Assembly: GCA_028673005.1 (NCBI GenBank)
Contig: CM054112.1
Location: 191,879,518 to 191,943,517 of the forward strand
Direction of reading: 5' to 3'
DNA from: Tanypteryx hageni
Taxonomy: Eukaryota > Arthropoda > Insecta > Odonata > Petaluridae
Length of the DNA stretch: 64,000 bases
In this document: positions 34,290 through 44,109 of the stretch, in pieces
How positions within the stretch are numbered: the stretch's first letter is position 1
Layout of the letters: each line of letters starts with the position of its first letter
Program-made: the position numbers and the translations under genes
The notes under the pieces: model-generated
Database searches by the model: none
Told to the model about the DNA's origin: nothing
The model's input: the letters and a program-made list of their open reading frames with translations, nothing else

Positions 34290-35275
34290 TCTTTTTTGAT
34301 AAACATAACTAAAACTATTGTCATTAATTTTAGAAATGCCAAAAACAAAAAAGTTGTTTTGGAATTGATTAATGAAAATTTTAACATGATATCAAGCACA
34401 ACCAAGTTATTGGGAGATTATTTTGATGAGAATATGAAATGGAAAGACCAAATTAATAATTTAGCAGTGAGATTAAATAGAGCATGCTTCAATATGTCAG
34501 TACTTGCACCAATAACTAGCATGCCAATCAGATTAACATTTTACTATGGCTATTTCTTTTCAATACTTAAATATGGCATAATTTTGTAGGGAAATGCTTC
34601 TGGCTGGAAAACGTTTTAAAATTTTTAAAAAGTGGTACATATAATGAATGACCAGCCCAGGCTTCAGAGATTCCTGTAAGCCAATATTTTTTAAAAAATG
34701 TAACGTTTTAACCTTTCCATCATGATCTTTATGAGCTAATAAGCTATTTCCATAAGAATCAAGATTACTTTTTAAATCTTCAGTCTGAACACCAATATTA
34801 TACAAGGGGCAAGGATAAGTTTAATCTACCAAAGAGAACAAATTAAAACATAGAAAATAGTCCATATTATATTGGTATCAAAGTAGGTAGGTATATAATA
34901 AATTACTATTCATAAAATTTAGAGAAAAATATTGTAACAATGTAAAACATTTCCATGAGAAAGTGAAAGAGTTTTTGTTAAAGAAATGTCACTTTTCAGT
35001 AAGGAAATATATATGGAAGACAATGATGTGGCTTTAATTTAATTTAGAGAATAATTTAGAAGTTAGGACCATAGCATGTTAAGTATATGCTTGAATATAA
35101 CTTTATGCAGAGAATTATTTCTTGTAATGCTTGTATAATAATGTATGTGTGACATCTGTAACAGTTATTGTATGTACGTTATTGACAAGACTCCTATTTA
35201 CGGATAGACTTGTACTGCAACTATGTAAAAGTAATGTGTCAATAAATTCAATTCTATTTTATTGTAGAGGACAGC
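34290..35275 (+). pseudogene. LINE fragment: late RT through 3' UTR
   Basis: Begins in the RT thumb (FRNAKNKKVVLELINENF, STTKLLGDYFDENMKWKDQIN, LNRACFNMSVLAPI, YYGYFFSILKYGIIL), then a TAG where Trp is expected at about 34587. It continues across frameshifts as GFRDSCKPIFFKKCNVLTFPS, HQYYTRGKDKFNLPK and KVKEFLLKKCHFSV. The 3' UTR has ATTGACAAGACTCCTATTTACGG and ends near GTCAATAAATTC. An old copy, same general type as the fragment at 33456-33840 but in the opposite direction. Confidence 0.8.
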
Positions 35276-36076
35276 AAATTATTTCTGTATTTTTGGACTA
35301 AAATATTTTATACAACTTCTTTCATTTTGAACATGGGCTTTTAACAAAGAGCCATATCTCCTAAGTAAATGAATTAGTACCTAACAAAAAATCATCACTT
35401 TGACTTTCTATGCCTAGTTCCTTCTTTGAGCTTTATGCTGCATCACAGGTGGCAAGAGTTAAAGTGACGTCTATTAATATACCTTTCCAATTATTAATCC
35501 TTGGATTATAGCATGAAATTGAGTGTTTTGACTTTCTTCCAATGGTCGTATACAATGCATCAGTGGCGGCTCGTGTATAGGCACTGCGGAACTGCAGCAC
35601 CCCCTATTTCCACTTGATATTATCGATAACATTTAATATAATGAGTCCTTTTTTCTTTAATTCTTTCTTTATTTTTGTAGTACAATATATATTCCTTAAG
35701 CTTAATGTCAGTACTTCAGTAGCCATCCCCCAGTTTATGAAAAAGATACAAAAATCTTTGTATGGAACTGTGCACTTCACAGTGCCAGCGACGTGGTGTT
35801 TGACTGTTGTGCGCATGCTCACATAGGTGGGGGGTGGGGAGGAAGGCGGGACTGCCAGGTAGAGAGAGCACTGTTGCTCTCGCAGTGCCGGCTCTGGCGT
35901 GATGGTGGAAGGAAGTTTTTTTTTTACTCAGCGTGTGTTGTGCTTAAAAACCGTGTACCATATTCTTGAATGTGATAAAGTGTAGAAGAGTGTAGAATTA
36001 GATTATTATTCTGCTTCCAGCTATTCTATTTGATTCATTTTTTTTCGGTTCTTTTATTTAACAGAAAACTTTAACC

Positions 36077-38104
36077 ATGGCCTTGCATCCCCAAGAAATA
36101 AGTTCTGTGACTGTAAGTGAACTTCAACAGCTTAAGTTTTCACAGCTATCTCTCCATGAGAAAGTTACAGTTAAGAAAAGAGGTCGTTCAACACCTGATA
36201 TTCTAATATCTCAGCCAGGTAAAAGCAACAACAAGAAATATATTCGTAGCTTTAATTCTGAATGGTACCAACGGAAAAGTTGGCTTTGCGGCTGTGAAGT
36301 AAAAAATGCACTGTTTTGCTTCCCGTGTTTGCTGTTTGGAGGTGATGTACCGTGGACAAAAGATGGTTTTAGAAATATAAACAAAATGAAAGAAAAAACT
36401 GAAAAGCATGAGAAGTCAAAGAAGCACGTTGATAATGTTGTTTCACTGTCACTTTTAGGAACCGTAAGTATTAAGGAGAAACTTAGTGAGGCATACAGAC
36501 TTTCAATCAATGAGCATAATATAAAAGTTAAAAAGAACCGTGAAATATTGTCCAAAATAATAGACTGCATTTACTTTTGTGGAAACTTTGAAACTCCCTT
36601 ACGTGGACATGATGAAAAAGACGATTCAGTAAATCCAGGGGTATTTAGAGGACTAGTAAATTTTGCATCTAAATTAGATTCAGATTTGAAGAATCACTTA
36701 GAAACCAGTGCAGTCTTCAAAGGTGTTTCTAAGACCATTCAGAATGAGATACTTGACTGCCTGCTACAAATATACCATGAGGAGATAAGGACGGAAATTA
36801 GAAAAGCTTCCTTTGTAGCTGTCATGGCTGATGACACAACAGATGTTTCGGAACACACTCAAATGGTCCTTGTTCTACGGTACGTATTGAATGAAGAAAT
36901 ATTTGAGCGTTTTTGGGGATTCTTTATTCCAGAAAATCAAACTGCAGATGGCATATCAAAACGTATTTTAGAACAATTGGACATAATCCTTCAAGGAAAT
37001 GGACAAAAACTGATAGCTCAGACATTTGATGGTGCAAATGTCATGAAAGGCAAAAAAGCAGGAGTTCAAGCAAAAATAAAAGCAGTTTATAGTAATGCAC
37101 ATTTCATTCACTGTTATGCACATCAACTTAATTTAATAATGAGAAATGTAGCAAGTATTACACAAAACGCAAGAATATTTTTCTCTAACATTCTGGCTAT
37201 TCCAACATTCTTCTCAAGATCACCACAACGTGCATCCATTCTCAAGAAACATATAGACGTCAGCATTCCACGTCCATCCTCTACAAGGTGGAATTTCAAC
37301 ATACGGACCATAAACAGAGTTCATGAAAATTTGCAACCTTTAAAAAACTGTCTTACTGAAATTCAGCCAACATCAAATGCAGATCAAACCATTGCAGAAG
37401 CAACAGGAATTTTAAAATACCTGAATGATGATAATTTCAAGTTTTGGTTAGAGCTTTTTCATCAGATTATGCCTCATGTTGAAATAATTTACAACCAAAT
37501 GCAATCTCGAGAAATTAGTGTGTTTAAAGTTAATGAATATATAACAAATTTCAAAACTGCTATTTTAGAATTGAGAAACTCAAAGTACTGTGAGAATCCT
37601 TCAAAGACACTCATGACAGAAGCTAAGGAAGTGTGTGACTATATATGTGTTGATATAATGGACAGATATTCTTCCACTAAACACTTAGTAGCTGCTAAAT
37701 TGTTCAACAAGAAATGCTTCACTAGATTTAAGAATGAACATCCCACAAAAGAGATAGTACTGACCACTGAAGCTTATCCCATGATTGATAAAGAAAAGCT
37801 TGAAACTGAACTAAAAGTATTCTATTGTAGGACTGATATTCATGAATATTGCAAATTAATTGAGCTGCTGAAATTTATCTTGGAAAATAATCTAGATGAT
37901 GTTTTTAGTGAAATTACGAAACTGATAAAAATCCTCTTGACAATTCCCATGACTACATCAGAGGCAGAGCGCTGCTTTTCAACATTGAAAAGAATAAAAA
38001 CTTTTTTAAGAAGCACTATGTCCTTTAAGATAAAGGTGAAAAGGTTTTTACAAGGCAATATATACTATTCTGTTAATGAATATTTAAATGATAGGTCATT
38101 GTAA
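36077..38104 (+). CDS. hAT transposase, TTF-type zinc finger/DUF4371 class, C terminus replaced
   Basis: A 675-codon open frame. The start ATG 36077 has a good context (AACCATGG) and follows a typical 3' splice site (TTCTTTTATTTAACAG), suggesting a 5' non-coding exon. Domains: an N-terminal TTF-type zinc finger around residues 55-115 (WLCGCEV, ALFCFPCLLF, then KHEKSKKHV), and a DUF4371/RNase H-like core with MADDTTDVSE (Asp about 252-253), DGANVMKGKK (Asp 318), FIHCYAHQLNLIM and STRWNF. The dimerisation block IPMTTSEAERCFSTLKRIKT covers residues about 623-641, with the conserved Glu. From about residue 649 the frame runs into a LINE tail, so the last 25 or so residues are foreign; the true end is displaced to 38250-38382. 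The protein could be made but probably lacks part of its dimerisation domain. Confidence 0.92.
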   Translation: MALHPQEISSVTVSELQQLKFSQLSLHEKVTVKKRGRSTPDILISQPGKSNNKKYIRSFNSEWYQRKSWLCGCEVKNALFCFPCLLFGGDVPWTKDGFRNINKMKEKTEKHEKSKKHVDNVVSLSLLGTVSIKEKLSEAYRLSINEHNIKVKKNREILSKIIDCIYFCGNFETPLRGHDEKDDSVNPGVFRGLVNFASKLDSDLKNHLETSAVFKGVSKTIQNEILDCLLQIYHEEIRTEIRKASFVAVMADDTTDVSEHTQMVLVLRYVLNEEIFERFWGFFIPENQTADGISKRILEQLDIILQGNGQKLIAQTFDGANVMKGKKAGVQAKIKAVYSNAHFIHCYAHQLNLIMRNVASITQNARIFFSNILAIPTFFSRSPQRASILKKHIDVSIPRPSSTRWNFNIRTINRVHENLQPLKNCLTEIQPTSNADQTIAEATGILKYLNDDNFKFWLELFHQIMPHVEIIYNQMQSREISVFKVNEYITNFKTAILELRNSKYCENPSKTLMTEAKEVCDYICVDIMDRYSSTKHLVAAKLFNKKCFTRFKNEHPTKEIVLTTEAYPMIDKEKLETELKVFYCRTDIHEYCKLIELLKFILENNLDDVFSEITKLIKILLTIPMTTSEAERCFSTLKRIKTFLRSTMSFKIKVKRFLQGNIYYSVNEYLNDRSL

Positions 38105-38249
38105 TTATGTATGAAAGCTAACTTTATATTATCTTTTTTTTATTGCATTTTTTTACTTTTTTTACTTTTAGCGTTATTTTACTGTATATTGTCCTATATC
38201 ATCTGAATGTATGTTCCCCGGACCAATAAATTTGAATTTGAATTTGAAA
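38023..38249 (+). mobile_element. LINE 3' end inserted in the hAT transposase
   Basis: Encodes FKIKVKRFLQGNIYYSVNEYL and a stop, which matches the C-terminal end of LINE ORF2 proteins. It is followed by a T-rich 3' UTR, CCCCGGACCAATAAATTTG and repeated GAATTT units typical of a LINE tail. hAT coding sequence is continuous on either side (STMS before, SERLNALAVLS after). 5'-truncated, about 227 bp. Confidence 0.83.
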
Positions 38250-38382
38250 TTCGGAAAGACTAAATGCGCTTGCAGTACTTTCAATGGAGAAAAATTTCCT
38301 CAATTGTCATCCAGAGATCAAGGAGAAAATTATTGAACTTTTTGCGCAAATTAAAACAAGAAGAATGGATTTCATTTTTTAA
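38250..38382 (+). pseudogene. displaced C terminus of the hAT transposase
   Basis: Reads SERLNALAVLSMEKNFLN, CHPEIKEKIIELFAQIKTRR and MDFIF then TAA. This is the usual end of ZMYM/DUF4371-type hAT transposases and should directly follow residue 648 of the gene. Confidence 0.85.
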
Positions 38383-38639
38383 TGAATAGATCAAGCTTGA
38401 ACTGTAACAATTTAAGTTAAAGTAAGTAAAAAATGTTTGGTTTTTTTTGTTAAGATTTTATCAAGTTCCTGAATAAATTTTCTTTTTATACATGTTTTTT
38501 TCCTTTTTCACAATTTTAAAACAAAGGCTAAAAATTTTCTGGAGCAGCACCCCCACTAATTTTAGCTACGAGCCACCACTGCAATGCATTCATATGAATA
38601 TTCATACTCTCTAAATTTTTTATATAGGCCGTGCTAATC

Positions 38640-38770
38640 TTGAGATTTCTTTACACCATTCACTGATGAAATTTTTATTACTTCTATCTGCAAAAAGCCA
38701 GCATGGTTCACAGTTGACAGCATCCAAGGCCGGAGAATAACATGACAGATTCTCTCTGCTACCAGTCTGG
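38640..38770 (-). pseudogene. TTF-zinc-finger scrap of another hAT transposase
   Basis: The minus-strand frame reads CYSPALDAVNCEPCWLFADR and SNKNFISEWCKEI. The C-x2-C-x-LF pattern is the TTF-type finger of ZMYM-like hAT transposases. It is unlike the finger of the adjacent 3-kb element, so it derives from a different family. Confidence 0.65.
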
Positions 38771-39341
38771 ACTATAATAGTAATCATAATCTTTATTTGT
38801 ACAGTTGATACTACAAGAAAATTCAGCATATAAAATGTCAAAACATACAAAAAATCAAAATTGACAGTAAACATGAAAGTACTTTATGTAGCAGAGTACC
38901 ATTGAAAGTTATAGATTAGTATATTCATTAATTGTATAAAACATTTTTCAAGTAAGCAGTCACATACTGATTTTTTAAATATTTGGAAACCCTTAATTTC
39001 CTTAAGTAAAAGAGATATATACAGTGCTAATCTCCCCATCTTTACCCTGAAGATAACGTTTTAACATGTCAAAACTATGGTTGAAATAAAAAAATTAAAG
39101 TAGAAATATACATATCTTCTCATTTAAGAATATGGAAAAATTCCACAAGTTAACACCTACAACTGTAGACTTTATCACAACCATCATTGCTAAACATGTT
39201 TCCATGAATAAATTTTGTGGAACCATTTGTGATGATTAACAATTTCATGAATTTCAGTTTATAAAATATTTTCTTGAATTATGGTGAATCTCATATCTTA
39301 ATTTACCATATAAAATATTTTTCAGATTTACCCTTTCTTAA

Positions 39342-41046
39342 CACTAGAACGATGGAGATTTTCGCCGCCCTAGAACGATGGATTGGGTCAAAAATGACCC
39401 ACACCACAAAATTGTGGTTTTGGCATTTAAATTGTGTTCAGGTTGATTTGGGATGACAAGTAGTGAGTAAAACACATCGTATGAATGGATTTAGAATTTA
39501 TTTTGCTTATTTGAACACTTAATTTGAACATGGAACATTTTCATCAAAATGGCTGAATCCTTGGTAGTGTAAAGAGAGGAAATATCACCTTTGTGTAATG
39601 GTGTATAATGTATTATTCTTAGTAGCATAACTTAGTAAAAGCCCTCAGTGTTGCTAGTTTGGATATTTCTTCAACATTTTTGATCATTTGAGCCTATACG
39701 CATACAAAGGTTACAAACTTGGCAGAAGATGTACTTCTTTGAAGAGGAACTTATCTGGTGAGTACTTATTTCCTCTTTTGAACTAACCTTAGCACTAACA
39801 CATTCTTCTTATCCCATTTTCCTTCTTTGACAGGACTATTTGGGAAAAAGTTTGAGAAAAGGTAAGTACAGAGTTGCAGGGGCACTACTACACAAACATA
39901 AGATTTAACCTCTACAGTGGTACACTTTTTGCATACTGCTTTTTTACAGGATGAACAACTGTTTGGTGTTTTGTTCCTCTTGCAATTACGATGGACCTGG
40001 CAGTGGCTACGAACACTCTCATCGCTGGTAGTCGCTGAGGCTTCTTCTGGAGGGTCACTCGAAGGCACCCACCCTCTCCGCTGGGTATTTTCTTCAACTA
40101 ACTCCTCAGCTAGGGCAAGTAGGAACTTACGGCATGATATCTTTACATTAGTTAGTGCCTTGTAAAGGATCCAAGCATTTATTCCAGCAAGATCAAGGAC
40201 ATTACTGAAGGTATGGATGGGCCACCTATGGCATGCCAGCTTTATGGAGAACTTTCGGGCCATCTGGTCAACCATGTCAACTCTGTGTTTAGATTTGTTG
40301 TAGCACATTACAGTGTCAGGTTTTTTTCTTTGGGTTGGATCCTAAGTGAACATCAGGATGCAAGGAGCTAAGTACAAGTACATTCTTGTCCTTTTTCCCC
40401 TGATAAACCGTCAGGGTCACATCTCCATTCTTCAGAACCTGAGTCTTGTATTCATCCTCACGTGACTTCTTTACAACATCGGGAATCTCTTTCCTGATGC
40501 GATTTATTGTCCCCACTAGACTAGTGGAGTTAGCAAGCAGATTTTCAGCAAGTGGCAGAGAAGTGAAAAAGTGACGTTTCTTCCCTTTTTCAGGTAAGGC
40601 GCCATTAGCTTTTTCACTACATAATCTGTGAGATGCTCATCTTGTGGACAAAGGTCATCCTTGCCAAGGTACGGGAAAGCATTTACAACATAGGAGGGAG
40701 TGGGAGGAGTGGGTCAGCTGAGTTGGGGAATATGTCAAACACGCTCACATTGAGACTGGCTTAAAATAAGCTCAAACATAAAATAAAATGTGAAAGAAAT
40801 ATGATCCGCATGCGATATCTTTGCATAGCGTGGTGTTGGGTCAAAAATGACCCAACCGTCGTTCTAGGGGTACTCGATCACCACGCGCATGTGAATACAA
40901 CTGGGGTCATGTGACTCATTGAGTATGTTGGCACCCTTAGAGGAATAAAAGTGAACAAATCTCGGCTAAATCGGATCATAAACACAATCATCTCAGCAGC
41001 CTAAATTTGAAATTGGGTCAAAAATGACTCAACCATCGTTCTAGTG
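39342..41046 (-). mobile_element. piggyBac-type transposon, inactive
   Basis: The left end follows TTAA (39338-39341) and begins CACTAGAACGATGG. The right end is its inverse, CCATCGTTCTAGTG, ending 41046 next to TAAG, so one base of the right TTAA is lost. A second copy of CTAGAACGATGG plus GGGTCAAAAATGACCC lies inside both ends (39369-39400 and 40843-40870), giving double subterminal repeats. The interior holds a minus-strand piggyBac transposase remnant. Confidence 0.85.
39766..40700 (-). pseudogene. piggyBac transposase pseudogene
   Basis: Read from 40700 downwards: FPYLGKDDLCPQDEHLTDYV, KLMAPYLKKGRNVT, then after a shift FFTSLPLAENLL, NRIRKEIPDV and VYQGKKDKNVLVLSSLH. There is a one-base shift in the A-run near 40320, then KHRVDMVDQMARKFS (third catalytic Asp region), HRWPIHTFSNVLDL and AWILYKAL. 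A C-terminal Cys-rich segment follows (HCQVHRNCKRNK, SCSSCKKAVCKKC). The N-terminal half with the first catalytic Asp is missing. Non-functional. Confidence 0.87.
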
Positions 41047-41507
41047 TAAGATGTGTCAAAACGAAAATGTAAATTTAACTAGGATCTGCAAATGTTTCAA
41101 ATGAATCAGCAGAAACTATAAGTCAGTTTATATTAAATACATAAAAAACCTATGGTTGGACAGAAATATTTATTACATTTGGAGCAGACACATGCAATGC
41201 CAATTTTGGCAGTGATCAGAAAGAGGAAAAACAATATTTTCATGCTCTTGTCTGCAGAACTTGGGCAGTTGATAATTCTCTTAAACATGCAATTGATTTC
41301 TAGCCAAATGATGTTGAATCAATATCATTGGTTAAATCTATAATCATTTTTCAATTCATCGTTAAAACAGAAAGCTTGAAAAAAATTTGTACCTAACTTT
41401 GTATCTGTGGATTATATAATATACTTTTAATGTATGAGTCATTAAAATCATATTCAGGAAAATGAATAAAATGTTTGGTAAAGAATCCACTTTAATAACA
41501 CAAAACA

Positions 41508-41543
41508 GACGACTGGTTTCGACTAACACTTAGTCATTATCAG
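41508..41543 (-). ncRNA. hammerhead ribozyme motif of PLE1 (one core change)
   Basis: Minus strand: CTGATAA (41543-41537), stem II GACTAA / TTAGTC with a GTG loop, GAAA (41520-41517), then C, a five-base loop and GTC (41510-41508) as the cleavage triplet. The core differs from CUGANGA only by A for the conserved G, which should weaken or abolish cleavage. Position after the endonuclease ORF fits hammerheads described in Penelope-like elements. The TGA stop codon of the ORF lies inside this box. Confidence 0.75.
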
Positions 41544-42720
41544 GTCAAGAATAAGGACACTACAACGTATATATAGGAAATGGGCGAGGTCGGGGAGGAA
41601 GATGCGGAGAAAACAGGATAGGGGGAAGGAAGAGGGTCTCTTAAACGGTACTTTTTATGGTGTGGGCAGAGGGGGAAGAAGACGGGGTAATTGTTTAGCA
41701 AGGGAAAGACTGAGGGAAGGAGCGGGAAGTGGGTTGGGAAGAGATGTTCGTTAATAATGTCGTTGGCGTGGGTCTTCACATGGTGGAGGATTTCCAATTG
41801 TTCGAGAAGGTTGAGTCTCCAGCTTTTGTTTTCGAGATGCAATATGGTTGGACAAAAATTGGCAGTGTTTGTGGTCAATGAGGTGTTTTGCAAAATGGGA
41901 TTTTTGGGAGTTGGAAGTAAAGCAATGTAAATGCTCTTTGCAACGGGTCTTAAAATTTCTTCCCGTTTGTCCAATGTAAAATTTGTTGCAATCATTGCAA
42001 CTCAATTTGTAAATGCCGCTTTTATTGAGATTTTCGATTTTGTCTTTTCCATTGGAAAGAAGATGGCCTAAACTGGAGGTTCCATAGAAAGCGGGTCTGG
42101 ATAGGTTTTTTGGGAGAAAGTTCATGATTTTGAGGGAAAGAGGACCTGTATAAAGAAGGCGAAACCAGAAAGGTTTGGTTTCGGTCTCCGAGGAAGGGCA
42201 GAAGATTTTATTGAGGGCCAGTTTCTTTTGTTTGCAGAACAGGATAGTGTCTATTAGGGAAGGGGAATAACCGTTAGCAAGTGCAAGATATTTGATGATG
42301 TTAAGTTCTTTTTGGAAGGAGAAAGAGGGATGTGCGTGAGATGGTGTATTATCGAGTGGAAAGCGGCGTGTTTCTGGGAAGTGTGGTGTCTGGAGGAAAC
42401 ATGCAGTGTGTGGTTGGTGTATGTGGGTTTGCGGAAGCTGGAGAATTCTAGGTTAAGGTGTCGAATGGTTAGGTCTAGGAAGTTCAGAGATTGGTTTTCT
42501 TCAATTTCAAAAGTAAAGGTGATTGAGGAGTGAAGGTTGATCAGGTAGGAGGCAAAATTACACAATAATCTCTCAGTACCATTCCAAATACAAAAAATAT
42601 CATCTACATAACGACACCAAAACAATATTTTGTTGGTGAAAGGTTGAGCAGAATTAAACAATTTCTTCTCTAAAGCATCCATGAAAATATCGGCGAGGAG
42701 AGGTGACAGCCAATGGCCAA
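41540..42720 (-). pseudogene. PLE1 RT-GIY-YIG polyprotein remnant
   Basis: Read from 42720 downwards: SPLLADIFMDALEKKLF, FWCRYVDDIFCIW (RT catalytic YVDD), LNFLDLTIRHLNLEFSSFRK, HAAFHSIIHHL and IPLSP. After a shift near 42300: YLALANGYSPSLIDTILFCK and FWFRLLYTGPLSLKIMNFLP. The endonuclease follows: GIYKLSCNDCNKFYIGQTGR, with both GIY and YIG triads, Arg, and KEHLHCF. A second shift near 41830 leads into the C-terminal frame LEILHHVKTHANDIINEH, ending with TGA at 41540-41542. RT N-terminal half absent. Catalytic residues of both domains survive. Confidence 0.9.
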
Positions 42721-42824
42721 TGTGTTATTAAAGTGGATTCTTTACCAAACATTTTATTGATTTTCCTGAATATGGAGTTCCACCACGTCAAGGCTGCATC
42801 CATCGATTTTATTAAAATCATATT

Positions 42825-42990
42825 TTGTTTTACCTGAAAAAGCTTCCACTATGTTAAAAACACTTTTTGAAAATCCATTAAATGAAATGTACCTACTTAT
42901 TATTTTTTGCAATTGTTTCATTTAAACATGAAACACATGGAAAGTGATGGAATAAAGCGATCTATAGATCCTATGCAGACAGGCATAAGC
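42825..42990. other. AT-rich spacer
   Basis: Nothing recognised between the PLE and the next MITE. Confidence 0.4.
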
Positions 42991-42995
42991 TGTAA

Positions 42996-43206
42996 TGTTG
43001 GGATTAATTTTGAAACAAGAAAAAAGTCTGCTATGACCAGGAATCGAACCCGGGTCTTCCACTTGCTGGGCGGATATTCTACCACTATCTTAGCAGATCA
43101 ATTTTCTCGTTTCTTAAAGCAGATGTTTTCTTGGTTGGGAAGGAAATAGCCAAGCTAGTATCAAACTGCCCCAATGGATGTTCTCGTTTCAAAATTAATC
43201 CCAACA
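42996..43206. mobile_element. MITE with perfect 21-bp TIRs carrying a tRNA-like sequence
   Basis: The left arm (42996-43016, TGTTGGGATTAATTTTGAAA plus C) is exactly inverted at 43186-43206. The 211-bp element has a tRNA-like segment in its middle. No target duplication is evident. The family is unknown. Confidence 0.8.
43030..43103 (-). repeat. tRNA-like sequence (Gly-tRNA-like D arm, perfect B box)
   Basis: The minus strand has TAGTGGTAGAATATCCGCC (like the A-box region of tRNA-Gly) and CCCGGGTTCGATTCCTGG (perfect B box, T stem with one wobble). TCTGCTA and TAGCAGA at the outer edges pair perfectly. An anticodon-type stem TCCGC/GTGGA can form with loop CCAGCAA, which lacks the invariant U33, and extra bases separate the T arm from the closing stem. 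So it is not a normal tRNA gene, more likely a tRNA-derived SINE head. Confidence 0.6.
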
Positions 43207-43299
43207 CATGAAAAGTGAGTGAAATTCAATAATTGAAATTATGAGTATAATGTATGTGGTTAGTAAGTCATTTATTTACAGAATTTTGCAAAATTTTTC

Positions 43300-44098
43300 C
43301 AATAGGTGTCAAAGCAGTATTAAATAAACATGCTGACCTTCTCAATGAATGCATTGCATATAAGAAAAATTGTATATAAATTTATGAGACTCAATTCTTA
43401 GATTATAAATTTTTAAATGAGTAAAATTGTAAAATATCTCACAGTGGGTAGATATAACAAATTTTTTGGAGTTAACTAAATTAACCAAAAATGCTGTAAT
43501 TAATGATTCTAAAGGCTTGAATCAGTTGAATAATTTGAAAGCTTTTCTGCAAGGGAAGGCATTGTAAAGAGTTTGAGGAAAAGTTAGCCCATGAAAAATG
43601 ATTTGATTTTTTTCAATCAGTATCTAATTCAGAAGAGAACTCAAGAGTTGCTGGAGATTTGCGAGTTCGTATTTTGCAATTCCAGCTCACAATGCAATCT
43701 TTGAGCATATTTTTAGTTTAATGAATGCTCAATGGACTGATGAAAGGAATCACTTGGCAGTTGAATTAGTTTAAGGTCTTTTATTAACAAAATATAATTT
43801 TAACCATTTGTCATGCATTGAGTCCTTTGACAGCATAATTAATTATGCGGAATTGCTGAAGAAAGCGAGCAGCTCCAAAAAAGATGACTAAATAATTTTA
43901 TTAAACATTTATTTGCTTTAAATGTTCCTTTTGTTATGGATTTTATTGAGAAGTGGTTAGTTTATATAGGTATAACATATTGTACTTTGGCTGAAAATTC
44001 CTAATAAAAATTGTTTTCACACCAAATTTTACCTGTATTTTATTTGTACCATTTTTTGAACTATTCGTCCTCTTTTCACAAAGTCAAAATATGGTCAC
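43300..44098 (+). pseudogene. hAT transposase 3' end with AGGGTGACCA terminus
   Basis: The coding remnant, with stops and shifts, reads KGLNQLNNLKAFLQGKAL, PAHNAIFEHIFSLMNAQWTD, ERNHLAVELV and SIINYAELLKKASSSKKDD, the C-terminal dimerisation end of hAT transposases. The right end (inverse AGGGTGACCATATTTTGAC) closes at about 44098. The left half is missing. Confidence 0.75.
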
Positions 44099-44109
44099 CC
44101 TAGTTCTTT

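Larger units (their letters stand above)
35561..38581 (+). mobile_element. near-complete hAT transposon
   Basis: The terminal repeats CAGTGGCGGCTCGT (35561) and, inverse, CAGTGGTGGCTCGT (ending 38581) differ at one base in 14. The 8-bp target duplication CAATGCAT is perfect (35553-35560, 38582-38589). Subterminal GCAGCACCCCC words lie near both ends. Length is 3,021 bp with one long transposase gene. The clean ends indicate a fairly recent insertion, and a LINE tail has since inserted into it. Confidence 0.95.
41455..42810 (-). mobile_element. Penelope-like element (PLE1), 5'-truncated, with inverted ends
   Basis: Minus-strand order: RT palm, GIY-YIG endonuclease, stop, hammerhead motif, 3' end. 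A 50-bp sequence at the 3' end (41452-41501) is repeated in inverse orientation at 42722-42771 with one mismatch, next to the truncated RT. ATTAAAATCATATT at 41441-41454 and 42811-42824 is a 14-bp target duplication. Inverted extra terminal sequence and variable-length duplications are typical of Penelope-like retroelements. At least two frameshifts make it non-autonomous. Confidence 0.9.

Noticed and set aside
41691..41930. Plus-strand frames across PLE1
   Set aside because: They are antisense shadows of the RT/GIY-YIG coding sequence on the minus strand.
43030..43103. Functional tRNA gene
   Set aside because: Boxes are good, but U33 is missing, spacing between T arm and closing stem is wrong, and it sits inside a MITE.
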